A stretch of DNA of 64,000 bases from Kangiella profundi (lineage in GTDB: Bacteria > Pseudomonadota > Gammaproteobacteria > Enterobacterales > Kangiellaceae), in NCBI RefSeq assembly GCF_002838765.1, contig NZ_CP025120.1:558001-622000 (forward strand), given 5' to 3'. The notes beneath the pieces are model-generated. The model was not told the DNA's origin and did no database searches. It was given only the letters and a program-made list of their open reading frames with translations. A program made the translations under genes and the position numbers. Of this stretch, positions 16,916-28,100 are shown piece after piece (the stretch's first letter is position 1; the number at the start of each line of letters is the position of its first letter).

Positions 16916-18172
16916 ATGTCATTGATTGCATTAGGAATTAACCACAAAACTGCCTCCTTAGCCGTGCGCGAAAAAGTTGCGTTCGCTGATCATGAGCTTG
17001 GCGAAATTATGGCTGAACTGGCAGAAGCTCTGCATCAGAGTGAAGTTGCGGTTTTATCCACCTGCAATCGCGTTGAGTTTTATGTATCCAGTGACCAGCA
17101 GACTCCAGAGCAGCTCAGAGAACAGTTGCTGCATTGGCTGCAAGTCAAAAAGCAGCTACAGGAAGATTTGCACTCGGCTATTTATTGCCATGATGAAGAC
17201 AAGGCTGTATTGCATCTGATGCGAGTGGCCAGTGGCCTGGATTCGATGGTGTTGGGCGAGCCGCAGATTTTGGGGCAGCTTAAAGCCAGTTATCAGAAAG
17301 CACGAAGAGCAGGTACCATCCAGCAGGTGATGGAGCGCTTGTTCCAGAAAACATTCTCGGCAGCTAAAAGAGTTCGACATGAAACCGATATCGGCACCAA
17401 TCCGGTTTCGGTAGCTTATGCCGCGGTAAGCTTAGCTAAGCACGTGTTTGCTGACTTTTCAAAGCTGACGGTGATGTACGTGGGAGCGGGTGAGACCATT
17501 GAGCTTGCAGCGCGCCATTTGCAGCAGCAAGGCGTCGGTAAAATGATTATGGCCAACCGGACTTTAGCTAATGCGCAGAAACTGGCTAAAGAATTTGAGG
17601 GCAAAGCGATTGGTCTGGAGGCTATTCCTCACTATCTATCGCAGGCCGATATTGTGATTTCCTCAACGGGTAGTATGTTGCCGATTATCGGTAAAGGTAT
17701 GGTTGAGCAGGCAGTTAAAGAACGTCGCCGAAGAAGCATGTTTATGGTTGATCTTGCGGTGCCCCGCGATATTGAAAGCTCGGTAGGTAAGCTGGATGAC
17801 GTTTACCTGTATACCGTTGATGATCTGGAAGGCGTGATTCAGGAAAATATGCAGGCGCGCCAGCAAGCTGCTGAAGAAGCCGAGCATATTCTTCGTGACT
17901 TCAGTGAAGAATTCCGTCAATGGCAACAGGGCCGCCAAAAGCATGATACGGTTCGTGAGTTGCAGCAAAAGTATTCGGATATTGCCAATAACGAACTGCA
18001 ACGCGCTAAAGCTCAGTTAGCCAATGAAGGCGACCCTGAACAGGTGTTGGAGCAATTGACTCATCGCCTGACGAAAAAGTTTTTGCATCAGCCTCTGGTC
18101 TGGTTACGCAAGGACGATGACAAAGTGGATGCCCATGAGGTAATCCGCAAGTTATTCGACCTGGATGAATAG
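16916..18172 (+). CDS. hemA: glutamyl-tRNA reductase
   Basis: First enzyme of C5 tetrapyrrole synthesis: it reduces glutamyl-tRNA to glutamate-1-semialdehyde with NADPH. 418 residues (E. coli 418). Catalytic Cys50 lies in VLSTCNRVEFY. Other motifs are GEPQILGQ, the NADPH-domain GAGETIELAARHL, and a C-terminal dimerisation domain. Start ATG 16916 gives the family N-terminus MSLIALGINHKTA. Order hemA-prfA-prmC is conserved in gammaproteobacteria. Confidence 0.97.
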   Translation: MSLIALGINHKTASLAVREKVAFADHELGEIMAELAEALHQSEVAVLSTCNRVEFYVSSDQQTPEQLREQLLHWLQVKKQLQEDLHSAIYCHDEDKAVLHLMRVASGLDSMVLGEPQILGQLKASYQKARRAGTIQQVMERLFQKTFSAAKRVRHETDIGTNPVSVAYAAVSLAKHVFADFSKLTVMYVGAGETIELAARHLQQQGVGKMIMANRTLANAQKLAKEFEGKAIGLEAIPHYLSQADIVISSTGSMLPIIGKGMVEQAVKERRRRSMFMVDLAVPRDIESSVGKLDDVYLYTVDDLEGVIQENMQARQQAAEEAEHILRDFSEEFRQWQQGRQKHDTVRELQQKYSDIANNELQRAKAQLANEGDPEQVLEQLTHRLTKKFLHQPLVWLRKDDDKVDAHEVIRKLFDLDE

Positions 18173-18242
18173 TTTATTTCCGATAGTCTGTCAGCCTCAT
18201 ACCCTGGTGTATTAAGCAGCAGCATACGATAACAAGGTTACT

Positions 18243-19337
18243 ATGTTACAAGATTCAATTATCGAAAAATTACAAGGTCTGGTAGATCGCCACGAAGAGA
18301 TTAGTGCTTTGTTGGGCGATCCTGATGTTATCAGTGACCAGAATAAGTTTCGTGATCTGTCTAAAGAATATTCTCAGCTGGAACAGGTTGTAAATACCTT
18401 TCAGCGTTATCAGGAAGCAGAAGAAAGCTTGCAAACTGCTGAAGAAATGCTGAAGGACGAAGATCCGGATATGCGAGAAATGGCGCAGGAAGAGTTGAAA
18501 GATGCCAAGGCGCAGATTGAGACACTTGAAGTCGAGATGCAAAAGTTGCTGCTGCCTCGCGATCCCAATGATGACAAAAATACTTTCCTAGAAATCCGTG
18601 CTGGAACCGGTGGTGATGAAGCTGCCATTTTCGCTGGCGATTTGTTCCGCATGTACAGCAAATATGCAGAGAAAAAACGCTGGCAGGTTGAAGTCATCAG
18701 TCAAAGCGAAGGTGAGCATGGTGGTTACAAAGAAATTATTGTGCGCATCATAGGTGATAGTGTTTATTCGCATCTGAAGTTTGAATCGGGCGCGCACCGA
18801 GTTCAGCGTGTACCGGAAACAGAATCTCAGGGAAGGATTCATACATCAGCCTGTACCGTAGCGGTTATGCCAGAAGCTGATGAGCTGGATGCAATTGAAA
18901 TTAATTCTGCCGATCTGAAAGTTGATACTTTCCGCGCATCTGGTGCTGGTGGTCAGCACGTTAATAAAACAGATTCGGCGATTCGTATTACCCACTTACC
19001 GACAGGCGTTGTGGTTGAATGTCAGGATGAACGTTCGCAACATAAAAACCGAGCCAAAGCCATGTCCGTATTGCAGGCAAGATTGATGGCTGCGGAGCAA
19101 GCAAAGGCTCAATCTGAGCAAACTGAAATGCGCCGTAACCTGGTTGGAACCGGTGATCGTTCTGATCGTATTCGTACCTACAACTTCCCACAGGGCCGCA
19201 TGACCGATCATCGCATCAACCTGACTTTGTACAAGCTTGATGAAATTATGGAAGGTGATATTGATCAAATCGTAGAGCCTTTGATTCAAGAGCATCAGGC
19301 TGATCAGTTGGCAGCGTTGTCAGGACAAAATTCGTAA
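18243..19337 (+). CDS. prfA: peptide chain release factor 1
   Basis: Recognises UAA and UAG and triggers peptide release. 364 residues. The codon-reading PxT motif appears as PET at 191-193 in [15 protein letters not shown]. The catalytic GGQ is at 236-238 ([13 protein letters not shown]). Its Gln is the substrate of PrmC, encoded 5 bp downstream. Confidence 0.98.
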   Translation: MLQDSIIEKLQGLVDRHEEISALLGDPDVISDQNKFRDLSKEYSQLEQVVNTFQRYQEAEESLQTAEEMLKDEDPDMREMAQEELKDAKAQIETLEVEMQKLLLPRDPNDDKNTFLEIRAGTGGDEAAIFAGDLFRMYSKYAEKKRWQVEVISQSEGEHGGYKEIIVRIIGDSVYSHLKFESGAHRVQRVPETESQGRIHTSACTVAVMPEADELDAIEINSADLKVDTFRASGAGGQHVNKTDSAIRITHLPTGVVVECQDERSQHKNRAKAMSVLQARLMAAEQAKAQSEQTEMRRNLVGTGDRSDRIRTYNFPQGRMTDHRINLTLYKLDEIMEGDIDQIVEPLIQEHQADQLAALSGQNS

Positions 19338-19342
19338 CGACG

Positions 19343-20176
19343 ATGGATACCAAAAGCGTTGCCCAAGCTTTGGCTTGGGCCAGGCAGCAACTCGAGAGCA
19401 TGGATGAGGCTGCCATTGACGCAGATATTATATTGAGCCACGTCATGGGGCAATCCCGGACTTGGCTCAAAACCTGGCCTGAGCACATCCTTTCCAAGCA
19501 GCAGTTTTCTCACTATCAAGAATCTATTGAGCGCCGAAAACAGGGCGAACCAACCGCTTACATTATTGGCGAAAAAGATTTCTGGTCATTAACTCTCAAA
19601 GTCACTCAAGACACACTGATACCGCGTCCAGAGACCGAGCTGCTGGTAGAGCTGGCGCTGCAAAGAATTCCAGAAACTAGCGATTATAAAGTTGCTGATC
19701 TGGGAACTGGGAGTGGGGCCATCGCATTGGCTCTTGCCAAGGAGAGACCGCAGGCAATCATCTGGGCTCTGGATATGAGTGAGGGTGCACTGACCGTTGC
19801 ACAGGCAAATGCTGAGCACAATAAAATTGATAACGTAAGTTTTGGGCGCGGTAACTGGCTTGATGGCTGGCAACATGGCCAGCTGGATATGATTGTTAGT
19901 AATCCACCTTATGTGGCGCCCAACGATCCTCATCTGGCTGATTTGGTTTACGAGCCAGTCACTGCGTTAGTTGCTGAGGACAATGGCTTGTCCGATATCT
20001 ACACCATTACACAACAGGCAATCCAGTATTTAAAACCGAATGGATTCCTGTTGTTCGAGCATGGTTATGATCAGGGAAGCGCCGTTCGCGAGGTATTACA
20101 CAAAGCAGGTTTTACCAAGGTAGAAACCGTTAAAGATTATGCGGGTCAGGATCGCGTGACTTTGGGAAAAAGATAA
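19343..20176 (+). CDS. prmC: release factor glutamine methyltransferase
   Basis: Methylates the Gln of the GGQ motif in release factors. 277 residues, class I SAM fold. GTGSGAI at 121-127 binds SAM; NPPY at 187-190 is the amide-N methyltransferase motif. It starts 5 bp after prfA, so the two are probably translated from one message. Confidence 0.97.
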   Translation: MDTKSVAQALAWARQQLESMDEAAIDADIILSHVMGQSRTWLKTWPEHILSKQQFSHYQESIERRKQGEPTAYIIGEKDFWSLTLKVTQDTLIPRPETELLVELALQRIPETSDYKVADLGTGSGAIALALAKERPQAIIWALDMSEGALTVAQANAEHNKIDNVSFGRGNWLDGWQHGQLDMIVSNPPYVAPNDPHLADLVYEPVTALVAEDNGLSDIYTITQQAIQYLKPNGFLLFEHGYDQGSAVREVLHKAGFTKVETVKDYAGQDRVTLGKR

Positions 20177-20486
20177 TTACGCTTTAATTTGTGTGAGATG
20201 AACCAAGCGCTGACGAAAGTGTCTGTTTATGTAGGTATTTTGCTTGTATTACCACCAATCGAGTTAAAAGCCATTACCGCTTCACAAAAATATGTGAAGC
20301 ATTAGGTTTTTAGCTTGCTCACTCAGGTCAGTATTGTTAGAGTAGCCCGATTGGGTAATAAGCATAAAAGCCTTGCTATTACTGGCGTTAGCCACATTTA
20401 TACTGGTAAGGCTGGCTTCTGGCATAGACCGAAGCCTGAATCCTATAATCATCCTTATTTTTGAAATTAGCGAGAAATTTCCTTAG
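20177..20486. other. 310-bp region between prmC and mreB
   Basis: No gene seen. It contains a hairpin, gcttcaca-aaaata-tgtgaagc (20279-20300), followed by ttttt at 20307-20311: a weak terminator for hemA-prfA-prmC. A near-palindrome gtaataagca ... tgctattac (20355-20383) overlaps the candidate mreB promoter. Confidence 0.55.
20334..20361 (+). promoter_or_regulatory. mreB: candidate mreB promoter
   Basis: TTGTTA (20334-20339), a 16-bp spacer, and TAATAA (20356-20361), ~125 bp before mreB. Other promoters are possible. Confidence 0.35.
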
Positions 20487-21530
<1,044 letters not shown>

Positions 21531-21550
21531 TTTTTAAAGAAATATTGACG

Positions 21551-21577
21551 AAAATCGGGCAATTAGGCCCGATTTTT
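21551..21577 (+). terminator. intrinsic terminator between mreB and mreC
   Basis: aaaatcgggc (21551-21560), loop aattag, gcccgatttt (21567-21576), ending in a T-run. Likely limits read-through so that MreB exceeds MreC and MreD. Confidence 0.8.
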
Positions 21578-21600
21578 GTATCTGCTTCAGGAGTCCAGTT

Positions 21601-22464
21601 ATTAAAAACCTATTTACGAGGGGACCGTCGCTAGTATTACAGCTGATTATAACGCTGGTGTTGGCCTGTGTCCTGATGGTTTTGGACTACCGTTATGGCT
21701 ATTTGACCAGTGCCCGTAAGGCAACGGCCACGTTCCTTTCTCCTCTGTACTTTCTCGCTAATTTACCCAATGAGCTTGCGGCGTGGGCTGATAACAATAT
21801 TGTCAGCCGCAATGATTTGATTGATGAAAATCGTCAGCTTAAAGATGAAGTCCTGATCCTTAAAGCGCAGAACCAACGCCTGATTGGTCTTGAGTCAGAA
21901 AATGCACGTTTGCGTTCGTTACTTGGCTCATCGCGTTCATTCCGCGGAAAGCGCCTGATTGCAGAAGTATTAAATATTGATAGCCAACGTTTTTCAAACG
22001 AGCTGTTGCTAAATAAGGGTAGTGCAGACGGGGTATTTGTTGGGCAGCCAGTTGTCGACTCAGAGGGTGTTATGGGGCAGGTCGTTGAAGTGTCGCTATC
22101 AACCAGTCGCATGATAATGCTTAATGACCAAAAACATGCCATTCCAGTTCGAAATGATCGCAATGGACTAAGAGCGATTGCGCAGGGCGATGGTCAGTTG
22201 TTGTTCTTACGTCATCTTCCAAATACTACGGATATTCGCGAGGGCGACTTGTTATTAAGTTCCGGGCTGGGCGAAAAGTTTCCTGATGGCTATCCAGTTG
22301 CCAAAGTGATTTCTGTTACCAAGCAAACAGCTCAGCCTTACGCACAAATTATTGCCGAACCAACTGCCAACATTAATACAGCCAATCATGTGCTGTTGCT
22401 TTGGCCTTATGAGCCAACAACAAACTCTGTGACAGAAGAGCAGCCGGAAGCAACGGAGAACTAG
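21601..22464 (+). CDS. mreC: rod-shape protein MreC, predicted AUU start
   Basis: Bitopic inner-membrane protein that links MreB to the periplasmic wall machinery. Upstream of GTG 21658 the frame reads KNLFTRGPSLVLQLIITL, which matches the E. coli N-terminus MKPIFSRGPSL, so the gene must begin earlier. The frame is closed by TAA at 21535, and no ATG, GTG or TTG occurs between that stop and 21658. ATT at 21601 has AGGAG (21589-21593) 7 nt upstream and aligns with the E. coli Met. Length becomes 287 residues: TM ~11-30, coiled coil ~60-90, then the beta-rich MreC domain. A start at 21658 would cut off the cytoplasmic part and half the TM segment. Confidence 0.85.
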   Translation: MKNLFTRGPSLVLQLIITLVLACVLMVLDYRYGYLTSARKATATFLSPLYFLANLPNELAAWADNNIVSRNDLIDENRQLKDEVLILKAQNQRLIGLESENARLRSLLGSSRSFRGKRLIAEVLNIDSQRFSNELLLNKGSADGVFVGQPVVDSEGVMGQVVEVSLSTSRMIMLNDQKHAIPVRNDRNGLRAIAQGDGQLLFLRHLPNTTDIREGDLLLSSGLGEKFPDGYPVAKVISVTKQTAQPYAQIIAEPTANINTANHVLLLWPYEPTTNSVTEEQPEATEN

Positions 22465-22467
22465 GCA

Positions 22468-22965
22468 ATGAAGACCATGACTAATGAAACCAAACATGGA
22501 ACCTGGATTATAATCCTGAGCCTGATCATCGGTATGGTTTTGGATATCTTTCCGCTTCCCGAAAGCTGGCAACCTTTCAGACCAAGTTTTACTTTCCTGG
22601 TTTTAGCATACTGGATAATTGCATTACCTCACCGAATTGGTTTGTTGTGGGCATTTACCACTGGACTGGCAATGGATGCACTGCTCGGTACTACGCTTGG
22701 TCTGCATAGCTTTGCATTAGCAATTCTGACTTTTATTTTACAGCTGAACCATCAACGACTTCGTTTATTCCCGTTATGGAAACAGGCTTTTACCATGGTG
22801 TTTCTGAGTATCATTTATTTTGCCATTGTACTGTGGCTGGCGCGCCTTACCGGAAAGCCTGAGAGTAATATCTGGTATTGGCTAGCAACCATAACTAACG
22901 GCATTTTATGGCCATGGTTATTCGTTTTGTTACGTGATATTCGACGTTATTTCCATGTGGTTTAG
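22468..22965 (+). CDS. mreD: rod-shape protein MreD
   Basis: Polytopic inner-membrane partner of MreC in the elongasome. 165 residues with about five membrane segments (e.g. WIIILSLIIGMVLDIFPL). The conserved pattern RPSFTFLVLAYW and the GLAMDALLGTTLGLHSFAL stretch fit MreD. It begins 3 bp after the mreC stop. Confidence 0.94.
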   Translation: MKTMTNETKHGTWIIILSLIIGMVLDIFPLPESWQPFRPSFTFLVLAYWIIALPHRIGLLWAFTTGLAMDALLGTTLGLHSFALAILTFILQLNHQRLRLFPLWKQAFTMVFLSIIYFAIVLWLARLTGKPESNIWYWLATITNGILWPWLFVLLRDIRRYFHVV

Positions 22966-23026
22966 GCTGGCCATGAGCCCATGTTGGCTAAGCAATTTAT
23001 ATCAGTATGTTATTTAAGGAGGCTTG

Positions 23027-23656
23027 ATGTTCGACCAAATCTATTTGGCTTCCGCTTCTCCACGCCGAAAAGAATTATTGAATCAACTGGGTGTTTCCTT
23101 CACTCAGGTTGCTAACGATTTTGATGAAACACCATTAGCTAATGAATCCGCTGAAGACTATGTTAAACGACTGGCCATTGGCAAAGCGAGTTCGGCACTG
23201 CCTTTTTGCGATCCTGAACATTCCCTGCCCATACTTGGTGCTGACACGATTGTTGTCTTGAATGGGATATTTTTAGGCAAACCCAAAGATCTGGACGAAG
23301 CCAAGTTAATGCTGCGCCAATTATCCGGACACACTCATCAGGTCTATAGCGGCGTTAGTCTCTGCTATGAGGATAAGGAGTTGTGGCAGATTTCAAAAAG
23401 TGACGTGACTTTCAGTCAATTATCTCAGCAAACTATTGATGCCTATTGCGACACAGAGGAACCGCTTGGTAAAGCTGGTTCATATGCAATTCAGGGAGTG
23501 GCTGGTAGTTTTGTAACTAGTATCAATGGTAGTTACAGCGGAATTGTTGGGTTACCATTGTTTGAAACCAGAATTCTGTTTGAGCAGATGCAGGTTAAGC
23601 ATTTGCTGTCATCTCGCTTGTCACCTGAGCTCTTACCTCAAGAAGGAGGGCAATAA
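23027..23656 (+). CDS. maf: Maf-family nucleotide pyrophosphatase (YhdE-like)
   Basis: Hydrolyses dTTP, UTP and related modified nucleotides to the monophosphate. 209 residues. Signatures: LASASPRRKELL at the N-terminus, GADTIVVLNG, KPKDLDEAKLML and GKAGSYAIQG. I chose ATG 23027 over TTG 23024; AAGGAGG at 23016-23022 precedes it closely. Lies between mreD and rng as in E. coli and Pseudomonas. Confidence 0.94.
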   Translation: MFDQIYLASASPRRKELLNQLGVSFTQVANDFDETPLANESAEDYVKRLAIGKASSALPFCDPEHSLPILGADTIVVLNGIFLGKPKDLDEAKLMLRQLSGHTHQVYSGVSLCYEDKELWQISKSDVTFSQLSQQTIDAYCDTEEPLGKAGSYAIQGVAGSFVTSINGSYSGIVGLPLFETRILFEQMQVKHLLSSRLSPELLPQEGGQ

Positions 23657-23660
23657 ATTT

Positions 23661-25157
23661 ATGCGTGATGAAATCTTAATCAATGTCACTCCACAGGAAA
23701 CGCGCGTTGCCTTGGTGGAAAATGGTGTGTTACAGGAAGTTCACCTGGAGCGTACCAGCAATCGCGGTATTGTCGGAAATATTTATAAAGGAATTGTGCG
23801 GCGGGTAATGCCGGGTATGCAGGCAGCATTTGTCGATATTGGACATGACCGAGCTGCTTTCTTGCATGTGGCTGATATTGTTGCCATCAAGAGCGATGAA
23901 GACAAGCAAGCTGTTGAAGGCTCTGAGCTTCTGGATAAACAAGAGTCACATGAAGCCGATATTACAACTTTACTGCATGAAGGGCAGAAAATTATTGTTC
24001 AGGTCATCAAAGACCCCATCGGTAGTAAAGGTGCACGCCTGACCACACATATTACAATCCCGTCGCGCTTTCTGGTGCTGATGCCGGATAATCCTCATGT
24101 GGGGGTTTCACAACGAATTGAAGATCTTGATGAGCGAACTCGCCTAAAGGATCTGTTAGCAGATACCGACTTTGGCAGCGATACCGGATATATCATTAGG
24201 ACTGCCGCAGAAGGTGCCAGCGATATTGAACTCGATCGTGACGTAAAATTTTTATCGAAGTTGTGGAGTGGTATTAGCGAGAAAGGGAAGACTGCGAAAG
24301 CTCCTCAGTTAATCCATGAAGACCTTGCCTTAGAACTTAGAATCATGCGAGATATTATTGAAGATGATATTGAGCGGGTCAGAGTGGATAACCAGAAAAG
24401 CTCTAAGCGTATTATGAACTTTGTCATGGAGTTCATGCCTGATATAAAAAATAGAATTGAATTATATGAAGGCGAGCGTCCAATTTTTGATCTCTATAAT
24501 ATTGAAGAAGAAATCAAAAGAGCATTGGAAAGAAAAGTGCCGCTTAAGTCTGGTGGTTATCTGATTATTGATCAGACCGAAGCCATGACAACAGTAGATG
24601 TTAATACGGGTGCATTCATAGGTCATAAAAATCTGGAAGAAACAATTTTCAGAACCAACCTGGAAGCAGCAACTGCGTTGGCTCGCCAGCTTCGATTACG
24701 TAATCTGGGCGGTATTATTATTGTCGACTTTATCGATATGCAGGATGAAGAACATAAGCGCCAGGTATTACGCACATTGGAAAAAGCTGTGGAGCGCGAT
24801 CACGTTAAAACCTCAATATCAGAAGTGTCAACATTAGGTCTGGTTGAGATGACCCGCAAACGCTCTCGAGAAAGTCTTGAGCGTTTAATGTGTGAACCCT
24901 GTCAGCAGTGTAACGGCCGAGGTTTTGTGAAAACACCGGTTACGGTTTGTTACGAAATATTCAGAGAAATCAGTCGAGCATCACGCGCTTATGATGTACA
25001 AAAGTTTTTAGTGCTGGCAAATCAGGAAGTCATTGACTGCTTACTGGATGAAGAAGCCAGTAGTCTAGCTGAGCTCGAAGTTGATATTGATAAACCTATT
25101 CGATTACAGGTAGAGAGTCTCTACTCTCCTGATCAGTTTGACGTTGTATTAATGTAA
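23661..25157 (+). CDS. rng: ribonuclease G
   Basis: Endoribonuclease of the RNase E/G family; matures the 16S rRNA 5' end and decays some mRNAs. 498 residues (E. coli 489). An S1 domain (~35-125) is followed by the catalytic Asp pair Asp304/Asp313 in LIIDQTEAMTTVDVNTG and the Zn-link CEPCQQC. There is no RNase E-like C-terminal scaffold. I chose ATG 23661, 4 bp after maf, with an AGAAGGAGGG site; the longer frame overlaps maf without homology. Confidence 0.96.
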   Translation: MRDEILINVTPQETRVALVENGVLQEVHLERTSNRGIVGNIYKGIVRRVMPGMQAAFVDIGHDRAAFLHVADIVAIKSDEDKQAVEGSELLDKQESHEADITTLLHEGQKIIVQVIKDPIGSKGARLTTHITIPSRFLVLMPDNPHVGVSQRIEDLDERTRLKDLLADTDFGSDTGYIIRTAAEGASDIELDRDVKFLSKLWSGISEKGKTAKAPQLIHEDLALELRIMRDIIEDDIERVRVDNQKSSKRIMNFVMEFMPDIKNRIELYEGERPIFDLYNIEEEIKRALERKVPLKSGGYLIIDQTEAMTTVDVNTGAFIGHKNLEETIFRTNLEAATALARQLRLRNLGGIIIVDFIDMQDEEHKRQVLRTLEKAVERDHVKTSISEVSTLGLVEMTRKRSRESLERLMCEPCQQCNGRGFVKTPVTVCYEIFREISRASRAYDVQKFLVLANQEVIDCLLDEEASSLAELEVDIDKPIRLQVESLYSPDQFDVVLM

Positions 25158-25169
25158 TACGGAAGTCGA

Positions 25170-28100
25170 ATGTTAAAAGGCATCATCACTACAATTCGAA
25201 GATGGTTAACCAAATTACTTTGGTTGGCCTCCATTGTTGTGATCCTTTTTGTGTTATTGGTTTCAGTTGTTAAGCTCATTCTTCCTTACTGGTTAGATGA
25301 TAAAGAAACTGTTATTGAACTGGTTGAGCAGCAAATTGGCGGTGAGTTTGATTATCAGGAACTGGTTATAGACTGGACCCGGTTTAGACCGACGGTTTAC
25401 TTGCAGGAAGTCAGCTGGAAAAGTAACGACCACAGGCTTCAAATATCAAGTGAGCGAAATACCATTGAGTTAAATTTATGGCAAAGTCTGATCGATGGCT
25501 ACTTACAGACAGAGTCTGTAGAAGTTAATGGTGTAAAGCTGAGTTATACACTAAATGACTTAACTCCAGAAGCAGATCCGAATGAGGTCTCAGAATTTTC
25601 AATAAACCGATTAAAACTTGCATTACAAATGCATCCGGAAATTTTGCAGCAACGTAAAATTTCTCTCCGTGATGTAACTTTAACAGCAAGGCACCAGGGT
25701 AATAGTCGAACCCTGGTGGCTCCTCTTATTCTGTACACAAAGCTTGGCAACGAACGCCAACTAATTATAGATGCTCGTAGTGAACTATTTTCTAGTGGCC
25801 GATTTGTGATTGAAAGTGTTGGTCAGCCGCTTTCTGAAAATAGTCATGTTGATCTGTATGCTTCACTTGAAGATACCGATATAAAATCATTAGCAAAATT
25901 TTTAAATCTCAAGCAGGATTATCCAGTTGATCTCATCAATGCAAAAATATGGTTGACCTATGAAGGTGATCGCCCCGTTGAAGGTTACAGTCAAATTCTC
26001 GCTTCCGGTGATCAATCTAGAATTGCTCAGCTGGATGGAGCTATTAGATTCAGTTCTGATGATGCTGGTTTTCGTATAGCCAGCGACCGTTTTCATTTAA
26101 TAGAACGCGTTGGATTAAATGATACGGAACAACAAACAGAGCAAGAAGAGCTTCTGGTTGAGTTTGACAGTGAGTTTAATGTCACTGTTGAACGTAATGA
26201 TTCAGGGGCCAGCTGGGACATGTCTGCTGACAACTTTCCTATTAGCTATTTGGTAACCTCAATTAAACCTTTCTTGCCTGCTGAACATTTTGAGTTGGCT
26301 TCTGGATTAGAGCCTGATGGGCATATTCATAAGTTTCATCTTATAGCAGAGCAGTCACAAGAAACATTTAACCCTATTCATGCTGATATTCATTTAAGCG
26401 ATCTGTTAATAAATGAATATCAGGAAACTCCAGGTTTTAAGCTAGATCAGATAACAATCAATGATGAAGATGGAAAATGGCGAGTTGAGCTTTTCGCTAA
26501 AAATAGTCAGCTTGTAAGCAGCAGTTGGCTTAAAAGTCCGATCGACATCGAGGAGTTATCTTTCAATGGTCTAATAACGAGTGATCGTCAATCCAACATT
26601 GAAATTGATGAGTTGAAAGTTATTAACCCTGACCTATCCATTAGGGCAGAGGGACAAGTAAGTTTAACTGAGGATAGCAAGGGCCAGCCTGATGTGGAGT
26701 TAGCACTTTACGCGGAAGCTACTGATATCAATATTTCAGAGTTGCATCGTTACTGGCCAACAAAGGGAATGAAACAGAAGACAGTCGAATACCTGAATCA
26801 AAGCTTGCTTGGCGGCACTGTCAGTAAAGCCAAATTTTTGATGCGCGGTAACCTCGCAAACTTTCCATATCAGGATGGTACTGGGCAATTTTATATCGAA
26901 GCTGATACACAAGATGTGACATTTAAGTTTGATCCTGAGTGGCCTCAGGCAGAACAGATCAATGCCAAGGCAATTTTTGATAACGATACCATGAGTATTG
27001 TTGCGAATTCAGGCCAGCTTCTTGGAAGTCAGGTCAATCAAGCCACTGCAACTATCGATTCTTTCAGTAATGATATTTCGATGCTGGTAATTACTGTTGA
27101 TGCGCAGGCAACTGATGCCAGCTACCTGGCCTTACATCAGAACTCCCCTTTGAAAGAGGATATAGGGGATGCCGTCACTGACTTCGTTATCAATAAACCG
27201 ATAAATCCAACGCTTGAAATTACAATTCCACTAGGCAACGATGTTCCCGCTTCGCTGAAAGGTGTGATACCACTTGATGGACATCAGATTTCATTAAAAG
27301 ACTATCCGTTAAAACTTGATAGTGTAAAAGGGATTGTTCATTTCACAGAAAATGGTGCTTACTCAGAAAAATTACGTGGAAACCTTTGGGGTAATCCGTT
27401 CTCAATTGATGTCAAAGTTGATGAGTACACTGGTGATGATGATTTGGTCAAACTTGATGCCAGATCAAACTTTTCAGCTGGCAAAGTGTTTGATGCAAAT
27501 AACATTCAATCACCGCTAAGTATTACTGGCAGCAGTGAGTTAGTGGTGCGTTATCGGGTAGCTGACAATGCCAACCAGTCTTTGATTATGAGAACTGATT
27601 TAAAAGGCACTGAAATAATTGGTCCTGATTGGTTAAGTAAGCAAAAAGAAGAAGCTGCCGATGTGTTGATAACACTTTTCGAGTCAAATGGTAAAGTTCA
27701 ATCACGGGCTATTTATCGAAACTCTATCTCATCTCAGTTGAAATTCAGCAGTGATGATATCAATGATGTTAATGGGGTGATTGCAGTAGGAAATCTTGCG
27801 ACAGCAAAAATTCCAGCTCCACAGAATGGAGTGGCTATTCGTGGAGAGTTTAATGAAATTAAAAGTTATGACTGGATTAATAGCTTACAACTTAAAAGTG
27901 GCGGGGCATTCAGTTGGCCTAAGTGGATTAACGATATTGATATCAAAACACCATCACTTGATGTTGCTGGCCAGAAGCTGCATGAAGTACACCTGACCGA
28001 TGAGCAGCTGGCTGGGCAGTACTTACGATTTAGAATGACGGCAAAAGAAGGGAAGGGAAGCTTAACTTTCTATGATGATGGTCGTAAGCATGTTGTTGTT

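Noticed and set aside
21658..21660. GTG 21658 as the mreC start
   Set aside because: Falls inside the TM helix and drops the conserved RGPSL segment, which is encoded just upstream.
23526..23660. N-terminal extension of RNase G into maf
   Set aside because: No homology, overlaps maf, and a good SD precedes ATG 23661.
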